Shown: piece after piece, positions 16,433 through 24,340 of the stretch
Position numbering within the stretch: the stretch's first letter is position 1
How the letters are laid out: each line of letters starts with the position of its first letter
Assembly: GCA_009773735.1 (NCBI GenBank)
Contig: WSYG01000003.1
Location: 1-54,781, forward strand
Origin: Erysipelotrichaceae bacterium
GTDB lineage: Bacteria; Bacillota_I; Bacilli_A; Erysipelotrichales; Erysipelotrichaceae
Direction of reading: 5' to 3'
DNA: 54,781 nt
Translations under genes and position numbers: made by a program
Notes under the pieces: generated by a model
Seen by the model: the letters and a program-made list of their open reading frames with translations, nothing else
Told to the model about the DNA's origin: nothing
Database searches by the model: none

Positions 16433-17331
16433 ACATTCTCACCTCTTTTTGATAAAAAGAAGTTTGCTGCCGTGAAGATGGTGACGATCAATAACACGAC
16501 CATGGACATTGCACTGGCAGATCCGACTTGATATTCTTTAAATGCTACTTCATAAACGTATTGAACTGTGAAATAAGTAGCACGGTGCGGCCCGCCGCCG
16601 GTCAAGGTTGTGACCAGTGGATATACTTTGAAGATTTCCATGGTCGTCAAGATAAATACCATCAGACGTGCCGGCCGAATGGCCGGATAGGTGATGTACA
16701 TGAATTTTTGTAACTTGCTGGCTCCGTCCATATCGGCGGCTTCGTAGAGGGGTTCCGGAATGCTAAGCAGGGCGGCCATAAAGATAATCATGTAGTAACC
16801 CGCTCTTGACCATACGAGTGCGAAGACGACGGACCACCAGGCAAACGTCGGGTCTGTGAGTGTCTTTAAAGATTGAATGCCGAGAGACTTTGCGAATGCA
16901 TTGAAGATACTGAAATTCCCGGCCAATATCCAGTTCCACATAATACCGATTACAATGGCGGATATCATGACCGGCCAGTAATAGACGGCGCGAAACAGTC
17001 CTCTGGCTTTGAGCGGCTGGACGATGAGTATGGCCATTGTCAAGGATGCAAGGTACATGATCGGAACCACGACGATGACAAGCTTTATTGTATTCACAAA
17101 GGCTTTGATAAAGTATTCGTTGTCGATCAGTTTGATGTAATTTTTCAATCCGATGAAATTGAAGCCGTCGAAGGTAAACAGGGTAACATCGGTGAATGAA
17201 TAATACAGTCCGATGAGCGCTGGCAGTATGATGAAAATTGAAAATATGAGCAAATTGGGTGCGAGGAACATATAGGGAACAATTTTTTGTTTGAATTCCA
17301 CGCCACGCTCTTTTTTCTTCATTTTTGCCAT
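16429..17331 (-). CDS. ABC sugar-importer permease, MalF type
   Basis: Permease of the carbohydrate-uptake-1 family (300 residues). A cytoplasmic Lys-rich start is followed by about six helices. The EAA loop EPLYEAADMDGASKLQKF is present, as is the hallmark TGGGPHRATYFTVQYVYEVAF near the C-terminus. AAAGGAGG precedes the start, and only three bases separate it from the sulfoquinovosidase gene. It forms the heterodimeric channel with the MalG-type neighbour. Confidence 0.9.
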   Translation of the reverse strand: MAKMKKKERGVEFKQKIVPYMFLAPNLLIFSIFIILPALIGLYYSFTDVTLFTFDGFNFIGLKNYIKLIDNEYFIKAFVNTIKLVIVVVPIMYLASLTMAILIVQPLKARGLFRAVYYWPVMISAIVIGIMWNWILAGNFSIFNAFAKSLGIQSLKTLTDPTFAWWSVVFALVWSRAGYYMIIFMAALLSIPEPLYEAADMDGASKLQKFMYITYPAIRPARLMVFILTTMEIFKVYPLVTTLTGGGPHRATYFTVQYVYEVAFKEYQVGSASAMSMVVLLIVTIFTAANFFLSKRGENV

Positions 17332-17334
17332 CGT

Positions 17335-19341
17335 TTAGCCTCCTTTCCCATACTTCTTATAAATATCTTCGAATAAAGTTCGATAGGTTGATTGTTTTCG
17401 GTAAAATACCGGCGGATATCCGATGGGTGCATCAACCGTGATCTCTCCACCATCAAATTCTGATCCTGTCCATAAGTGAATCCAGGCATCAGATGGTAGA
17501 TAACATGTCTGAGAAAGTTGAGACGCTCTGACGATCGGTTTTACATACAAATCCTGTCCAAAAAGGTATTCGTACTGTAGATCAAACACTTTCTCGTCTT
17601 CTGGATAATGCAAGAATAATGGTCGTTGCAACGGATAGCCAAGTTGTGTCGCTTCTTCAACCAAACTCAAAAAATACGGTTTCAGGTCGACTTTAATATT
17701 CGAGCATCGAGCCATGTGTTTCATGGTATCCACATCGTTGTAAAATTGGAAGTTCTGACTCGGACGATTTCCTTCGTGGCTTCTCATGTAAGAGGAGAAT
17801 ATGTTCATTTCACACCAGCGGTCAAACAACTCTTTGGTTCGGATGTTTCCGTGTAAGCTGGTATATCCGCCGATATCGCTGTGTGTATAGGGGTTTCCGA
17901 TGATGCCGGTGGATAGTGCGGATGGAATGACGGAGGCAATTCCGTCATGAGTTTCCCAATTGACGCTTTGATCTCCTGCCCACATCGATGTGCAGTACTT
18001 TTGTGAACCAAAGCCACCGGCTCTCATAAAGTAGAAGACTTTCCCCAAATTCCCAGATTCCTTAACGGCTTCGTAATTACACTTCGCCCATAATACCGGC
18101 CAGGCGTTGTGCATGATTTTCGCACTTACGCCGTTATGTAGGACACAGTCGATGGGTAAATATTCCCCAAAGTCTGCCATCCAGCCTTTGATGCCCAAGG
18201 ACAGAATATTCTTTTTAATAACATTTTTATACCACTCGAATCCCAGAGGATTTGTCAAATCGACAATACCGCAATAGAATTCGCCGAAATCTTCGAGATA
18301 GGGATTCCCCTCAACATCAAGGGCAAGATATCCAAACGATTTAGCTTCGTTGAACAGCGTTTCGTTTTCCAGTAAGAATGGGCAGATATAGGTCAGAAAG
18401 GCGATGTTTTCCTTATTTAGCTCAGCGATCTCATCCTTTAAATTGGGGTATAGTTTCTCATTGAGCACCCAGTTCCAGTACAATCGCTTTCCAAAAGTGG
18501 TAAAGCGGTGTCCGACCCAGTCTTGAACCCAAAGGCCGTTGACTTTAATACCATTTTCAAGAGCAAGGTCTTTGTATTTGCGTACGGTTTCCATGCCGCC
18601 TTGAACACCTAGGATGATACCATCGTGTAAGAAGTCAGGCAGCATCGGCGGTCGTCCTGTAAACTCGGTCAGGTCAGTCAAGAGTTCAAGGTAACTATCA
18701 CTAAAATTTAGTGTCAGTTCACAGGGAACTTCCCAAAACATCAATTCATGAAAATCCGGTGATCGAAAATCAAACTCAGCATAGGCTGTCGATTCCACAT
18801 GTAACCAGTATTTCCGGGTAGATACGAAGGTTGGTTCCGGATAATAGGTCGTGTAGTAGTCCCCACCGGCCTTATCCACTTTATCCGCATAGAATGTAGT
18901 CAGTGATGATTTATCGCGTCCAACGCCAGGCTCAGAGGTCCAGAGCGGATATTTTCTGTTTCTTAAGTTGAAGTAGGAGGCTTGTTCTCCACACCCGTAT
19001 ACTTTTTCACTGGCATCTGCTTTCATTCGGATCCAGAAGCGATTGACGTCGGCTTTGTTGCATGAGAATTTCATGGTCAACCGTTGACTCACAATGAGGA
19101 ATTCAACGGTCAGAGACACTCCATGACTTGAGAATACACAACTGTTTTCAATTATCTGTGTTTCTGTCAGTGGAATCCGACTCTCTAATCGGTCTTCGAT
19201 TTGATAGTTGCCACGATAGCTTTCAATTGTTTCATTTCCTCGCCCAACAAATACAAACGGTTGATCATTTGAATGTTCAAGGATGCACTCATCTTTGAAC
19301 ATCACACTCAACCGATCTTTATTCTTTTCAAGTATTAACAT
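17335..19341 (-). CDS. Sulfoquinovosidase, GH31 (YihQ type)
   Basis: Glycoside hydrolase family 31, closely following E. coli YihQ. It releases sulfoquinovose from sulfoquinovosyl glycerol or lipid. Numbering from the longer in-frame ATG at 19353, the nucleophile is D394 (WMADFGEYLP) and the acid/base D461 (WAGDQSVNW). The sulfonate-binding set is Q251, Q277, R290, W293 and Y497. As I recall YihQ numbering (Q262, Q288, R301, W304, D405, D472, Y508), every residue is offset by exactly eleven. The ATG at 19341 is preferred: GGAGG lies five bases before it, whereas the ATG at 19353 has no ribosome site. There is no signal peptide, so hydrolysis is cytoplasmic, after import. Confidence 0.95.
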   Translation of the reverse strand: MLILEKNKDRLSVMFKDECILEHSNDQPFVFVGRGNETIESYRGNYQIEDRLESRIPLTETQIIENSCVFSSHGVSLTVEFLIVSQRLTMKFSCNKADVNRFWIRMKADASEKVYGCGEQASYFNLRNRKYPLWTSEPGVGRDKSSLTTFYADKVDKAGGDYYTTYYPEPTFVSTRKYWLHVESTAYAEFDFRSPDFHELMFWEVPCELTLNFSDSYLELLTDLTEFTGRPPMLPDFLHDGIILGVQGGMETVRKYKDLALENGIKVNGLWVQDWVGHRFTTFGKRLYWNWVLNEKLYPNLKDEIAELNKENIAFLTYICPFLLENETLFNEAKSFGYLALDVEGNPYLEDFGEFYCGIVDLTNPLGFEWYKNVIKKNILSLGIKGWMADFGEYLPIDCVLHNGVSAKIMHNAWPVLWAKCNYEAVKESGNLGKVFYFMRAGGFGSQKYCTSMWAGDQSVNWETHDGIASVIPSALSTGIIGNPYTHSDIGGYTSLHGNIRTKELFDRWCEMNIFSSYMRSHEGNRPSQNFQFYNDVDTMKHMARCSNIKVDLKPYFLSLVEEATQLGYPLQRPLFLHYPEDEKVFDLQYEYLFGQDLYVKPIVRASQLSQTCYLPSDAWIHLWTGSEFDGGEITVDAPIGYPPVFYRKQSTYRTLFEDIYKKYGKGG

Positions 19342-19352
19342 GTCTTCCTCCA

Positions 19353-20030
19353 TTAATAGTAGATTTCAATGTTTTCCCCATGTATCGCGCTGATTGCATT
19401 GAGTTCAACCATTCGAGTGTTTTCCGGGTGATTTAGCAGCCATTTGTTTGTCTTAAATAGAAACTTACTATATTTTCCTTGATTGCCTTTGGCACTAACA
19501 AATTCCATATTGGTCCCATAAGGTAGAATGACCGCGCACTTAAACCCTGAATCAATTACTTTACAAGGAGAGAAGTGCAAAGTCGTTGAATAAACTTCGA
19601 TTGCTGTATTTTGGGGAATATAGAATGCGGTCACTTTAGAGGAGTGAAAACTCGAATCATCAATATCCTCTATATGAGCAAGCAGTAATACAAGCGGTGT
19701 GACACATACATTGATTTCAGAACTTTTGTGGAATTCAAGGGCATTGAGTTTGGAGTTGTTCCCGTTGACGTAGCCGTATTCTAACGGCACCCTCCCGAAG
19801 GTGTTGTGTATGACGGAGATATCAGAAACTATATCTCCCAATTCAGCCCGATGCGGTACATATTCATTGCCCACACTAGGCACAGTTGTGTGTAACTCTA
19901 AATATCTAATCAAATCACCAAATTCACTGACATCCAGTACTTCCCCAAATCGATTAAACTCAGGATCGTATACGGAATGGATTTGGATGTGGGGGTTCTT
20001 GACCCGAAGATTCTCTAGTATTTCATTCAT
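19353..20030 (-). CDS. Conserved protein, DUF4867-like, first gene of the sulfoquinovose operon
   Basis: Protein of 225 residues with no signal peptide, mostly beta-strand by appearance, with a cupin-like feel. It begins ENLRVKNPHIQIHSVYDPEFNRFG and contains EVYSTTLHFSPC (about 155-166). It resembles the uncharacterised family I recall as DUF4867, which is often found beside sugar-isomerase and tagatose-type genes. The reaction is unknown. A mutarotase or sugar-binding role for sulfoquinovose, or a second isomerase, would fit, but nothing in the sequence decides. Its stop overlaps the alternative ATG of the sulfoquinovosidase gene. An AAAGGATG ribosome site lies about 13 bases upstream, with an operator-like palindrome between. 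Confidence 0.7.
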   Translation of the reverse strand: MNEILENLRVKNPHIQIHSVYDPEFNRFGEVLDVSEFGDLIRYLELHTTVPSVGNEYVPHRAELGDIVSDISVIHNTFGRVPLEYGYVNGNNSKLNALEFHKSSEINVCVTPLVLLLAHIEDIDDSSFHSSKVTAFYIPQNTAIEVYSTTLHFSPCKVIDSGFKCAVILPYGTNMEFVSAKGNQGKYSKFLFKTNKWLLNHPENTRMVELNAISAIHGENIEIYY

Positions 20031-20031
20031 A

Positions 20032-20045
20032 TGTTAGCGCTTACA
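20032..20045. promoter_or_regulatory. LacI/cre-type operator in the operon leader
   Basis: TGTTAGCGCTTACA, a near-perfect palindrome with the CG centre typical of LacI-family (CcpA cre or sugar repressor) sites. It lies between the ribosome site and start codon of the first operon gene, downstream of the promoter at 20145-20173. It would act as a roadblock or loop with the copy at 20387. Confidence 0.7.
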
Positions 20046-20144
20046 TCCTTTCCAAAAAAAATTTTCGGTCGATTGTGTAACAAGGTACCGATAAGTTAAT
20101 GTATGTAGTAATTAATATCCTATTAAACTAATTGCATTAAATAC

Positions 20145-20173
20145 ATTATATATTTTCATATTCACTGAGTCAA
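20145..20173 (-). promoter_or_regulatory. Sigma-70-type promoter of the sulfoquinovose operon
   Basis: Read leftward: -35 TTGACT (20168-20173), exactly 17 bases, -10 TATAAT (20145-20150). The start point would fall near 20138, giving a leader of about 108 bases before the first gene. It is the only strong promoter I see upstream of the 13-gene run. Confidence 0.75.
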
Positions 20174-20386
20174 TGAGTTACGACTCTTAACAAAGGAGAT
20201 TTCTTGCATGTCAAGTATAGCTCAAGAAATGAATTTTCGTCTCTTTCGTTAGTCAATGCTTGAATCTTCCTCATTATGATGTTATTCCTCCCTAAGTCCG
20301 CTGTAAACAAACAATAAAAAAGCAATCATACTTCCTTGCCTGTTTCTCTGTTTCTTTACAGTCTTATTAACTTTGATTCAAGTTTA

Positions 20387-20400
20387 TCATAGCGCTTACA
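20387..20400. promoter_or_regulatory. Second LacI/cre-type operator
   Basis: TCATAGCGCTTACA matches the operator at 20032-20045 at 12 of 14 positions, including the full TAGCGCTTACA half. It lies 355 bases from the first site and about 214 bases upstream of the -35 element, so DNA looping around the promoter is plausible. Bases 20174-20386 show nothing else I can name. Confidence 0.6.
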
Positions 20401-20458
20401 TATGCGCAATATAATAATGAGATTAATTCTTGATTGGTTGTAAATCGATATAAAACAA

Positions 20459-21251
20459 GGCGTTACTTAACAGAATAAGACCTGAATCGTTAATGTCCTA
20501 TTTGGCGGACAGTGATTTGAGGAAATTCAGTTAATAATGAACCAAGCACATGAGGTTCACATGATAAATCAAGACATTACATCCCGAATCATTAACTTAC
20601 TTCCTTTCAAAAAGAGAAACGTTACCGTGAAATCCTCGATTTCATTCAATTCAATGAACACGTTTCTAACAGTTATAAAGGGATTAAACGAACCGAAGGA
20701 CGAAAAGCACGTAAACATGGTGAATCCGCCGAGAAAAGTGGGTTGTCCGAAGAGAAACTGTGTATCTTCATGGGAACCAATCGGATCGGCAGCGAAGTAG
20801 CGCAATGCAGCAACCGGGCGAAACCCAGTTCACAGGAAGTGATTGAAGTATGATGGCTCTTCCATCAAAGAGAAATCGATGTTAATCAACGATGGACTCT
20901 TCTCAAACTATAAACTGATTAAACAGCATCAATTGACGAGCATGATCGTCTCGGATCACCATGAATATACAGAGGTACTTCATCTGAATACTGTGAACAA
21001 TATGCATTCTGGATTCAAAAACTTATATCGATTTTATCGAGTGTTTCCTCGAAATATCTGAATCGCTATCTCGCACTCTATCTGTTCATGCGGCGTTTCA
21101 TTGGGATGGATAACCAAGAAAAACTGATGGTATTCCTTCAGAAGACGAAAACCACGATTGCATCATTCACGAACCAAAACGTGAAAACGCAGAAACTGCT
21201 TATGATATAAAGGTTTGTGATCCATCAGGTCCTATTCTGTTAAGTAACGCC
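20459..21251 (+). mobile_element. IS1595 (ISXO2-like) insertion remnant
   Basis: About 793 bases bounded by imperfect inverted repeats of roughly 26 bases: GGCGTTACTTAACAGAATA at the left and its complement at the right end. The transposase is broken in several frames. Recognisable pieces include SGLSEEKLCIFMGTNR, then MIVSDHHEY, then LNTVNNMHSGFKNLYRFYR, the latter typical of ISXO2-like DDE transposases. It is shorter than an intact element. No 8-base target duplication is visible. It lies directly upstream of the operon's distal operator and inside island border D. Confidence 0.8.
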
Positions 21252-21385
21252 ATTATTTTTAAAAAACTCCATTCTTTTCTATATCTCTCAAATAATGGAA
21301 TATGTCCACTTTTGTAGAGTCACAATTTAATAGTTGTATAAGTACAATGATCAATCCGTCCACATCTTTATGCATAGTGTTTATT

Positions 21386-21518
21386 GGGTATAATAATGGG
21401 TACAATTCGAGAAACAAATAGAAACGATTAGAAAGCATATACCCTGATTTTATATGGATTAGAACGAGTTTGAAACGATTAGAAATGATATTGAGAGTAT
21501 CTCATGTCCTCCGCCACA
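21386..21518 (+). repeat. Att-like direct repeat D, right border of the sulfoquinovose island
   Basis: Gap-free match to 5211-5343 at 121 of 133 positions. It contains GGGTACAA, two copies of GAAACGATTAGAAA, and the core TCTCATGTCCTCCGCCA (21500-21516). A hairpin (AACCCG-TTAATAAG-CGGGTT) follows, and GACCATAC lies 52 bases after the core (21568-21575), as at site B. Confidence 0.7.
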
Positions 21519-21522
21519 GTTA

Positions 21523-21548
21523 ACAAACCCGTTAATAAGCGGGTTTTC
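21523..21548 (+). terminator. Hairpin after core D
   Basis: AACAAACCCG and CGGGTTTTCTT form a stem around TTAATAAG, positioned as after the other cores. From here to 21788 there is a degenerate repeat (21560-21690, like 2505-2660) and otherwise AT-rich sequence with no gene seen. Confidence 0.6.
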
Positions 21549-21788
21549 TTATGTTTTAGAGTGTTTTGACCATACGTTGAACATAAATATCTAAATTATA
21601 TAAACAGATTAATCCGATTGTATCAGGAATTAGTTGATTTTCCCAACTTTTTCAGGCTTTCAAGTATTGAAAATCAATAAATCCCATCAATCCTTCTATA
21701 GGAATAGTTCCAAATGTGTAGAGTCACTATTCCGCTCCTATATGTGAACTATGTCACCCCTCTATTAGATCTTCCCTAGATGATTAAT

Positions 21789-22660
21789 TTATCCAATGAT
21801 AACTAAGATCAGGTTGATAAGCAGTTCTTTGTCCTTTGGATCATATGCTGCGATTAGAATGGTCAATGCTACATGTGATTCTTTGTGATCAAATAAAGCA
21901 GATTTACCGCTTTCAATTCTAAAGTCGGATATAGTTCCTTCCCATCGAAAGTTTGATAGATTGTAGATATACTTGAGTTAAAAGACTGATCGCGTTCTCT
22001 AGCAAAATTATCACTTTTCCCAGAAAATTTGCTTCGATGAATGATATCGAGACATTCGATGTAATTGATCAGATAGGTATCATGAATTCCTTCAGGTGTT
22101 TCAAATGTCCGATGATCATAATCATCAAGAATAGAAAGACCTCTATTGTAGGCGATTAGGAATTGTAGGACATCATTCCAGCTTAATGGTAAATCACCAT
22201 CAAATTGTCGGTGCACATCCAACATTTGAGTGATCTCGGCAAAATTAGGAATCCTAATCTTGGATTGGTTAATAATGTATCTTTTTGTAGGTAGACAGAT
22301 AATATCCCGTTGGTCCATTTTCTAAATTTTGTTGCTTGCTTCGATTTTACTCGATAACCGACAGACAAAATGGCGTCCAAGTTATAGTGCTTTATCTGTC
22401 TCTTGACCTTTCTGGATCCTTCGTTTCGAACTACCGAGAAATCCTCGGTAGTTGAATACTCATCTAGTCAGCTTCATCAAAAATGTTTTTTAGGTAAAGC
22501 CCGACATTATCAATGCTTGTTTCAAAAAGATCAGCAATTTGCGTCTGCGTCAACCAAACTGTTTCATGAGCAGGATCAAAATTTACATCTAAGCTTTCGT
22601 GACCATCTTCACTTTTAAATCTAACTAGAATATTGTCAATAACGGGTTCTTTTATGTGTT
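21789..22660 (-). pseudogene. RhuM family protein (Fic/DOC-type C-terminus), degenerate
   Basis: Leftward remains of a RhuM-type gene. The N-terminal part reads ETVWLTQTQIADLF (about 22580), then a stop. It continues as VRNEGSRKVKRQIKHYNLDAILSVGYR (about 22430-22360), shifts frame, and resumes as NYIECLDIIHRSKFSGKSDNF and ELYPTLELKAVNLLYLITKNH. The Fic motif expected right after that (H-F-DGNKR) is deleted, and the reading resumes as LTILIAAYDPKDKELLINLI. At least three lesions leave no functional protein. RhuM genes are common cargo of mobile DNA. Confidence 0.8.
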
Positions 22661-23061
22661 TATTATAACAATCAAGATTTGAGGAATATCGTACACATTA
22701 TGTATTATACAGATTATTGGACATCTTCATTTCCTTAAGTTTAATTGAAATTGTGGTTTGTTTTCCCGTCTTGTGGAATAATTTTGGTATTAACTAAATA
22801 GATTCGTTGACCATACAAATGGTCATACAAACTTAAATGCAAAAAGAAGAGCAATCCAGATGGATCAAGTGAGGGATTGAATTATTTAATCTCTCCAGCT
22901 TTTCCTGCCTTCAAGTACATTTTAAATCAACAAATATAATCAACTTCTTTATCATCTTAAACGTCTTGTATAATCGGAGTATTGCTGAAATTAAGGTGAT
23001 AGTCTACCACTATGACATTTTACAAAGGGAGTCCCATTTTCTCAACATACTCCTAATCTGA
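22661..23061. other. Gene-free stretch with a third copy of the degenerate repeat
   Basis: At 22809-22828 GACCATAC and GGTCATAC occur in tandem. The stretch to about 22940 shares landmarks with 2505-2660 and 21560-21690. No att core, RNA gene or open frame is convincing here. Confidence 0.4.
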
Positions 23062-24087
23062 TTAGTTTATCTGAAAAATCTTTTCTGCATTTTCTCTTTC
23101 GATTTTTTTTAAAATATCAGGTGGTAATTGGCTTAGCAGTTTGAGGTGGTCTTTAACAAAAGTGAATTCATCTTCTCTAATACCAGCTTTGATATCACTT
23201 CCAATCATAAAGCGGTCTGGGTATTTCTTAAAAAGCGATATCCATTCAGGTGTTATTTGTTTATCACTATTAAAAATGCTGACATTGGAAGGTGTAGTTT
23301 TATCCTTTCTAATTTTAATGCTTGAGTACAAGTTAGGATATTTTTCCATCAGTTGACTAATCAATTGAGGAGTTGCCATATCTGTATTTCCCCAACCAGC
23401 ATGATCCCATATAATAATCGTATTTTTGTTGTGAGCAAGAAGACTTTCCAGCCCCTTTACTGTTTCAGTCGTTGCTTCCATATGTACATCGATAGGCACA
23501 TTATACTTGGCCGCAATATCACTCATAATAAACATCCAAGGATGATCACCAGAGATTGTTAAGTCGATAGCATCGCTTTCGTTTTTGGGAATAAAGTGCC
23601 GTAATCCGATTTCTCCGATACCTTTATAATTTCCCGAACTCATTGCCTGTTCCAATAATGAAGCAAACCTCTTTTCCTCAGCTTTGGTGTACTTACCAGT
23701 TGTTGCAGCTGTCTCAAGCATAGTAATTGCTTCACCACCATATAACACTATAAATCTATCAGGGTATTTTTCAGCTGCCTCTGGTACCCCATAATGCTCC
23801 TGGGTATCATTTTTACCTGCCGGAACACTCATTACTACCATTTTATCTATCCCTTCAGTATCCATATTCTTAATTATTTGCTCAAAAGACATGCCTGTAG
23901 GTGAAATATGGGTGTGTACATCTATATATTTACCTTCAAACTTGACAATTACATCGGGATCTTCTATGGGATCATCGATGTCCGATTCTTTTGGTACCTT
24001 TGAGCATCCTGTTATAGTAAAAGCCATAATGAAAAGAATGGTTACCATGACACAAAGTGTCATTCTTCCGATGGTATGATTCTTCAC
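23062..24087 (-). CDS. Surface-anchored amidohydrolase (Amidohydro_2-like lipoprotein)
   Basis: Metal-dependent hydrolase of the amidohydrolase-2/TatD-like group, 341 residues. The start is GTG at 24087: AGGAGG lies five bases upstream, and it gives a clean lipoprotein signal (MKNHTIGRM..., lipobox ITGC). The barrel motifs are DVHTH (metal pair), GEIGLRH, a DVHME strand, WDHAGW and GSDI as the final aspartate. Such enzymes act on decarboxylation or lactone/amide substrates and are mostly cytoplasmic, so a lipid anchor is unusual. The substrate is unknown. It stands alone between att-like sites D and E. Confidence 0.82.
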   Translation of the reverse strand: MKNHTIGRMTLCVMVTILFIMAFTITGCSKVPKESDIDDPIEDPDVIVKFEGKYIDVHTHISPTGMSFEQIIKNMDTEGIDKMVVMSVPAGKNDTQEHYGVPEAAEKYPDRFIVLYGGEAITMLETAATTGKYTKAEEKRFASLLEQAMSSGNYKGIGEIGLRHFIPKNESDAIDLTISGDHPWMFIMSDIAAKYNVPIDVHMEATTETVKGLESLLAHNKNTIIIWDHAGWGNTDMATPQLISQLMEKYPNLYSSIKIRKDKTTPSNVSIFNSDKQITPEWISLFKKYPDRFMIGSDIKAGIREDEFTFVKDHLKLLSQLPPDILKKIERENAEKIFQIN

Positions 24088-24340
24088 AGTATCCTCCTTT
24101 TTGCCTAATATGTGATAATTAATACCACGTGCATTTGTATTAGCAACAAAGATCACCTTTACGAAGAATATAGTCTATCTTTGAACATCTTAACATGTCT
24201 GTAGCAGGCATACAATTGCTTTTGATAAACGATTTTTTTGAGTTATTGAGATAAATGTATAATATACATAAGAATTATCAAATCGTAGGCTAAAATTGAT
24301 ATTAAATCCTATTTACAGAGGAGATTTTAATCAATTCTAT

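Larger units (their letters stand above)
5325..21516. mobile_element. Putative integrative island carrying sulfoquinovose catabolism
   Basis: About 16 kb bounded by tRNA-end-like cores C and D in direct orientation, each preceded by a near-identical 116-base arm. Inside are an IS21 remnant at the left edge, the complete 13-gene catabolic operon, and an IS1595-type remnant at the right edge. By eye the operon is richer in G and C than its neighbours. No recombinase gene remains, so the element is either non-autonomous or decayed. The borders are seen; the mobility is inferred. Confidence 0.5.

Noticed and set aside
17335-19341. Ordinary GH31 alpha-glucosidase or alpha-xylosidase
   Set aside because: The complete Gln-Gln-Arg-Trp-Tyr sulfonate-binding set of YihQ is present in the correct spacing.
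19353-20030. KduI/IolB-type isomerase
   Set aside because: Length and some strands are compatible, but I could not find the HH-E-H metal pattern of those enzymes. DUF4867-like is the closer match by eye.
20046-20144. A riboswitch in the leader of the sulfoquinovose operon
   Set aside because: The roughly 108-base leader is AT-rich with no stable stems or known aptamer motifs. Protein operators explain the site better.
20537-21061. Small rightward reading frames upstream of the sulfoquinovose operon
   Set aside because: They are pieces of a broken IS1595-like transposase lying between inverted ends, not genes.
197-21516. Complete tRNA genes ending at the CCGCCA cores
   Set aside because: No acceptor 5' strand, D arm or anticodon arm can be built upstream of any of the cores. 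Only the 3' end is present.
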